From Timema cristinae (taxonomy: Eukaryota; Arthropoda; Insecta; Phasmatodea; Timematidae), in assembly GCA_039000515.1 (NCBI GenBank), contig JBCFYV010011164.1:48046704-48110703 (forward strand): 64,000 nucleotides of DNA, written 5' to 3'. The stretch's first letter is position 1, and each line of letters opens with the position of its first letter. Shown piece after piece: positions 60,047 through 64,000 of this stretch. Below the pieces are notes generated by a model that worked only from the letters and a program-made list of their open reading frames with translations, ran no database searches and was not told the origin of the DNA. Position numbers and translations under genes: made by a program.

Positions 60047-61168
60047 TTACTGGTGGCGGCCCTGATTCCTGTTTACCAGAGGCGGGGCCCTGTTGTCCTC
60101 TGGCTTGGCGTTTCCCGGTCTTTCTTTCTCTAGGTGCCGTTGGTTTAGCACTGGGCAGTCACGGTGAAAATGGTACCCTGGACAGTGGTAACATTTTGGA
60201 GGTCGCGGTTCAGATGAGGTTGCTGGGATCTTGCTGGGGCGTGTAGTCACTGGCGCAGTGTTTTTAGCCAGGTCTCGTTCCACAGATACGGCCCTAGTGA
60301 TAAGTTCTTCTAACTCTTGAGGGTGTGGAGCTCGAAGAAAAGGTCTCAGTCCTGGTCGGACAAGTTCGATTAACAGGGGGATTATTTCTGCTGATGGGGC
60401 TGTGGGGGCCAAGCGTTGATACAGCCGTACTTTGTGCCGAAGGAATATCTCAACGGGCTCAGTCTGTGTTTGTTCCTTTCCGTATAGCTCTGCGTGGAGA
60501 GAGGCTATGGTGGTTGTACTGGCGAAGTGGTGCGTTAGTCGTTGCTTGAACTCTTCCCAAGTCATTATATATTCGCCATATAGCTTCCACCACTGAGCGG
60601 CGGTGTCTTTAAGCTGCCGTTGGGTGGTAGGTACCCATTCTAGCGGGTCTACTCGAGCGGTCCTGAGCTGAACCTCACAGCGTTGAGTAAAAGTAGTAGG
60701 GTCTTCATGCCCTCGACCGTGAAAGTCTGGTAGAGTTGGTAGGTGGTAAGAGCTTGAGCACTGGCGTTGGTAGGTGGCAGTCAGGTGCGGCTGGTATGGT
60801 GGTGCGCTGGCAGTTGATGAGGTGGACCGTTGGCACGGCGGACATCGGAAGAATAGGCCCCTGAGGTCTCTAGGCTCATTTTTCCAGCCCAGGCACTGGT
60901 AGTGGTAGTATTGCCTACAGTCCTCGCAGACAACCTCTCGGCCATCTTCTCCAGTACAGGTTAACCCTGGGCAATACCGTACTTCCACTGGTGCTTCGGT
61001 GCAGGTGGTGCACCGGTAGGCTGGTTCATTGATGTCACGTGGCTCGTCTGCCCAGCCAATGCAAAGGTTGTGGTAGGGCTTTTGGCAGTTTGTGCAGGTT
61101 ACATAATGTCGGTCCCCTCCTGGGGTACACGATGGGTTGTTACACTTTTGACTTCTAGTCATAACCAT
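60047..61168 (-). CDS. gag: Gag with two N-terminal PHD fingers
   Basis: Capsid/nucleocapsid precursor of the LTR element, about 373 residues from the ATG at 61168. The open frame continues upstream through the leader repeat, but that part looks non-coding. Residues 9-56 and 66-112 each form a C4HC3 PHD finger (C-x4-C-x10-C-x2-C-x4-H-x2-C-x16-C-x2-C). A retrotransposon gag core follows (about 140-310, with the usual WW, F-x-Q and hydrophobic helices). Near the C-terminus is a zinc knuckle, CYHCPGYHFHRDC, one residue shorter than the classic CX2CX4HX4C. The frame ends at two consecutive TAA codons. pol lies in the -1 frame and is open across this end, so -1 frameshifting is the likely expression route. 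PHD fingers are unusual in Gag; chromatin targeting is inference. Confidence 0.9.
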   Translation of the reverse strand: MVMTRSQKCNNPSCTPGGDRHYVTCTNCQKPYHNLCIGWADEPRDINEPAYRCTTCTEAPVEVRYCPGLTCTGEDGREVVCEDCRQYYHYQCLGWKNEPRDLRGLFFRCPPCQRSTSSTASAPPYQPHLTATYQRQCSSSYHLPTLPDFHGRGHEDPTTFTQRCEVQLRTARVDPLEWVPTTQRQLKDTAAQWWKLYGEYIMTWEEFKQRLTHHFASTTTIASLHAELYGKEQTQTEPVEIFLRHKVRLYQRLAPTAPSAEIIPLLIELVRPGLRPFLRAPHPQELEELITRAVSVERDLAKNTAPVTTRPSKIPATSSEPRPPKCYHCPGYHFHRDCPVLNQRHLEKERPGNAKPEDNRAPPLVNRNQGRHQ

Positions 61169-61171
61169 CTT

Positions 61172-61400
61172 GTCTACTTTGGTGAGGTAGTCTTCTTTGG
61201 TGAGGTAGTCTTTTTTTTTTTGGTGAGGTAGTCTTCTTTGGTGAGGTAGTCTTCTTGGGTGAGGTAGTCTTCTTTGGTGAGGTAGTCTTCTTTGGTGAGG
61301 TAGTCTTTTTTTTTGGTGAGGTAGTCTTCTTTGGTGAGGTAGTCTTCTTTGGTGAGGTAGTCTTCTTTGGTGAGGTAGTTTTCTTTGGTGAGGTAGTTTG
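61172..61400 (-). repeat. 18-bp tandem repeat in the retrotransposon leader
   Basis: About twelve copies of an 18-bp unit (plus-strand TCTTCTTTGGTGAGGTAG), some with expanded T runs, lie between the primer site and gag. The unit equals six codons, so frames stay open through it (repeated LPHQRR or DYLTKE). I treat this as leader, because the first good ATG of Gag follows it. Confidence 0.8.
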
Positions 61401-61493
61401 GGCGCCACCGGGTTTTGTTCACTCCCGGAAGTGTTGTGTGGTGTTCTGGGGTCGTGTAGTCGGTCCGTTGGACATCCGTCCCGTGTCTTGAGT

Positions 61494-61513
61494 TGCCCCA
61501 CGTTTAGGCGCCA
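61494..61513 (-). other. Primer binding site, tRNA-Lys-like
   Basis: Four bases inside the 5' LTR edge the minus strand reads TGGCGCC followed by an ACGTGGGGC block. This is close to the complement of the 3' end of tRNA-Lys(CUU), apart from a small C-to-TA difference in the middle. It fixes the transcription direction of the element. Confidence 0.65.
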
Positions 61514-61517
61514 GAAC

Positions 61518-62567
61518 TGTTATCCCATGTCTTGTGGTTTCGAGGGAGGTAGTTGGTTTTACTGGAACTGCAGCTTCCGACTGGCCTTTGTGATTAGGTA
61601 CCGGTCTCGTGGGTCTTGTGGGTGGGGGTAAGGGAGAGAGATGGGGAGAAAACGTAGGCGGGTTGGGGGGTGGCTAGGGATGTAAATGATAGCCCTCAGG
61701 GGTTAAAGGGGAAATTGGAGTAGGGGGGAGTCGGGTGGTCGGTGAGAGGGGAAGACGAGGGGAGGCCTGAGATGACTCGGCGGCAGGGATGCTGGGAGAT
61801 GTGGGCGCAATGTGTGGGTGTTCGGGGGTCTGGTGGTTGTAGACGGGAACGTAGAGAATGGGTCCACGAGTTGAGTACTGTTTGGTCGGTGCTGTTTTCT
61901 CCAGGGTCTTCCGTCGGTGGGCTTTGCCGGCGCGGCGAGTGTAGACCATCCCGTGATGACGAGGACAAGTGGATGGGGGAGGGTGGAGAGGTAGGATAGA
62001 GTCCCGGCAACGTAAAGTCGCGGTGGGAGGTAGGATAGCGTCCCGGCAACGTTAAGTCGCGGTGGGAGGTAGGGTAGCGTCCCGGCAACGTAAAGTCGCG
62101 GTGGGAGGTAGGGTAGAGTCCCGGCAACGTAAAGTCGCGGTGGGAGGTAGGGTAGATTCCCGGCAACGTAAAGTCGCGGTGGGAGGTAGGGTAGATTGCG
62201 GTGGAATGAGAATAGCGATGACACTTGCTGCAAACGACGATTTATTGGCTCTTTCGTATGAGTGTGGTTCCCCAAGGTTGGCTCACCACTGAACTCGAAT
62301 CAAGATTTCACCGGGTTATATACCCTCCGCTGCTGCCTGGCCTGGTCCAATCAGAGAAGAGGGAGCTTCCCATTGGTTCGGGAAAACGAAAGTGCTATTG
62401 GCCGCCAAGCGAGCCAATAGGAAGAAGGGAGTTGATTATAGAGGTAAGAGCGTCACGGACGGCTCAGACAACATGGACTGTGGGCCGGACCGGCAGTAGG
62501 GAGGGAGGGTGAAGCGGCCGGTGCAAGTGCGAAGGAAAGAAGGCTGCCTGAACAGAGAGGCACATCA
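61518..62567 (-). repeat. 5' LTR of the Gypsy element
   Basis: 1050 bp, TG...CA ends in element orientation. Compared with the 3' LTR I see only two differences, a G6/G7 and a G3/G4 run. It contains five copies of a 39-bp tandem repeat (about 61997-62195) and a TATA/CCAAT promoter block. Confidence 0.95.
62316..62418 (-). promoter_or_regulatory. LTR promoter: TATA box with four CCAAT boxes
   Basis: In element orientation a TATATAA box (62322-62316) lies downstream of four CCAAT motifs in either orientation (62347-62351, 62372-62376, 62397-62401, 62414-62418). The spacing of 25-100 bp is typical of a pol II core promoter. The same block is in the 3' LTR (TATA at 55728-55734). Confidence 0.6.
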
Positions 62568-64000
62568 AGATTGAAGCAGATTAGGAAGGAGATCAAGAGA
62601 AAACTGAGATGGGACTTATAAAAATTAAAATCAAGAGTGACATTATGATAAATTCAATTGAGCAAAAGTTACAAAAGAGTGTCGTAGAGAGAGCCATAAA
62701 GGACACGCAAAGAAGCAAAGCTGCTGAGATAGTACTGTACCATACCATCTTATGAAGGAACTGGGAAATAAAACCTATGAGATCTACGAAACAAGATAAT
62801 GAAACAAGAACTTTCTAGAGGTAGCTGTGGTGACCCTAAAGAGAAAAAAACAAAACAATAAATGCAGTAACCACAGGAACATTAGCCTAATCTATCATGT
62901 GGGGAAGATCGTGGCAAGAATACTCGACAGGCAACTAAAACAGAAAATAGAAATTGTGATGGAAGACGACCAATTTTGGCTGCGTAAAGAAAAATAACCT
63001 GATTTCATCGGGATGCTGAGAATAATTTCAGAGAGATTGCTGGAATTCAAAGAAGAAGTCTACATTGGTTTTATCACCGGCAAAAGGAATTAATGATAGT
63101 GAAGTGAAGAAACTGATGGAAATATCAAGAAGATCAGTATTAAATTGAGGGACAAAAGGCTGATTGCGAACCTATACCTGGAACAGCAAGTAAAAGTGAG
63201 ACGGAATTATGTAGAGACCAACAGCGTGGATATAGGAAGAAGAGGGAGGCTGGGATGCTGTTTGTAAATCAATCTGCTCAACTTGTATGGAGAATGGCTG
63301 GTCCGAGAAACCCTAGTTAAAGGGTCGTGTCAATTTCAGAATAGAAGAGCGCGTCACCAATACAGTAAAATACGCAGATTATTTAGAATTGATGGCAAAT
63401 ATAAAGAAAAATTGCTGGAATTGATGAACCAGCTGGTGGAGCAGTTATAATGTATGGCATGGAGATCAACATTGAAAGTCGAAAGTGATGGTGATTTCAA
63501 ACAATGGAGGACCCACCGAAAATCAAAATTGGAAATCAGGAGTTGGAAAGCATAGGGTGGTTAAAGTACCTAGAAAGTCCCTCGACAAAGGTTGACTATT
63601 ATACCAAGATGATTAAGACGAGGGTTGCCATGAGCAAAGAAGATTTAAAAAAAGAAGAGGTTAGTGCTGATCAGTAAGTTGAGTTGGAACTTAAGAAAAA
63701 AAATTCTGAAACGTTTCATTTCGAGCATTGCGCTGTTCGAAGCAGAAATTTGGAATCTCAGGAAGATGTGAACGAAATACTTTGAGAGCCTTAAAATGTT
63801 GTGCTGGAGAAGACTTGAGAATATCAGGGGGATGGATAGGGTGACAAATGAGAAGTCCTAAGAAGCGTGGGTGGGAAGAGAACCACATTGGATGTGATTC
63901 TTTGGTACAAAGTAAACTAGATCGGACACATCCTTAGGAAGAACTGTCTTCTGCACGACGTCATTGAAGGCAAGGTTGAGAGAGAGAGGAGCTTAGGAAG
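62568..64000 (+). pseudogene. LINE reverse-transcriptase region, right of the LTR insertion (runs off the window)
   Basis: Translated in mixed frames it gives RT blocks in the right order: a block with ISLIYHVGKIVARIL and EDDQFWLR; IGMLRIISERLLEF; a late block FISSIALFEAEIWNLRKM; and a WCWRR-like segment, here LCWRRLENIRGMDRV. The FADD-type catalytic box is not readable (KYADY-like at 63370). Many stops and frameshifts mark it as dead. It was the target of the LTR element. Clade not assigned. Confidence 0.75.

Larger units (their letters stand above)
54928..62567 (-). mobile_element. Full-length Ty3/Gypsy-type LTR retrotransposon
   Basis: A 7.64-kb element reading right to left. Two LTRs (1050 and 1052 bp) bound it, each beginning TG and ending CA. 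The 4-bp duplication AGAT flanks it (54924-54927 and 62568-62571). Order along the minus strand: 5' LTR, primer site, tandem-repeat leader, gag, pol (protease-RT-RNase H-integrase), 3' UTR with palindrome repeats, 3' LTR. There is no env-like frame. It interrupts a LINE, whose reading frame continues across the target site once the element and one AGAT copy are discounted. The near-identical LTRs indicate a recent insertion. One frame break in integrase is in a C run and may be an assembly error. Confidence 0.95.

Overview
The window reads as AT-rich, repeat-dominated arthropod nuclear DNA. A degenerate TTAGG-type array, a rhabdomeric-type opsin exon and two protein families known to me only from arthropod repeats support this. 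A chelicerate such as a horseshoe crab is a plausible guess, but nothing in the sequence proves it. There are no operons, and only one locus looks like a host gene.

The host gene is on the minus strand at 18124-14707. It opens with a perfect Kozak ATG and a signal peptide, runs for about 3.4 kb without an evident intron, and ends at a GTAAGA splice donor just after an opsin-like first transmembrane helix. Its frame changes several times, nearly always at short homopolymers. If these are indel errors, the product is an opsin-like GPCR with about 1,100 residues outside the cell before TM1. The later exons are not in the window.

The rest is layered mobile DNA. From 1 to 9.7 kb lie tRNA-derived SINEs of three kinds (A, B, D), a hAT-like nonautonomous element and a decayed gag-like gene. 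From 10.65 to 12.13 kb is a 65-bp minisatellite. From 22.85 to 24.17 kb is a LINE 3' end whose own terminal coding motif has expanded into a 46-bp/138-bp higher-order repeat. A complete but dead ZMYM1-like hAT transposon with TIRs and 8-bp duplications spans 24.33-27.10 kb. Two arthropod repeat-borne gene families (31.4-33.1 and 46.8-47.1 kb), a mariner-like remnant (34.66-35.76 kb), a 0.9-kb inverted-repeat pair (39.3-40.2/44.1-45.2 kb) and a 101-bp tandem array (47.7-48.15 kb) follow. A second complete hAT (48.95-52.48 kb, BED finger, FAM200/ZBED5-like) carries two nested SINEs. At 53.26-54.05 kb lie palindromic elements built around a tRNA-like module.

The right end is a young, full-length Ty3/Gypsy-type LTR retrotransposon on the minus strand (54928-62567). 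Its LTRs differ, as far as I can read, only in two G-run lengths. It has a tRNA-Lys-like primer site, a Gag with two PHD fingers, and a pol with protease, RT, RNase H and integrase. It sits in a LINE whose endonuclease half lies to the left and RT half to the right, with a 4-bp target duplication.

The most unusual observations are the giant-ectodomain opsin, the tRNA-module fold-back elements, the minisatellite seeded from LINE coding sequence, and the PHD-finger Gag with a palindrome array in its 3' UTR.
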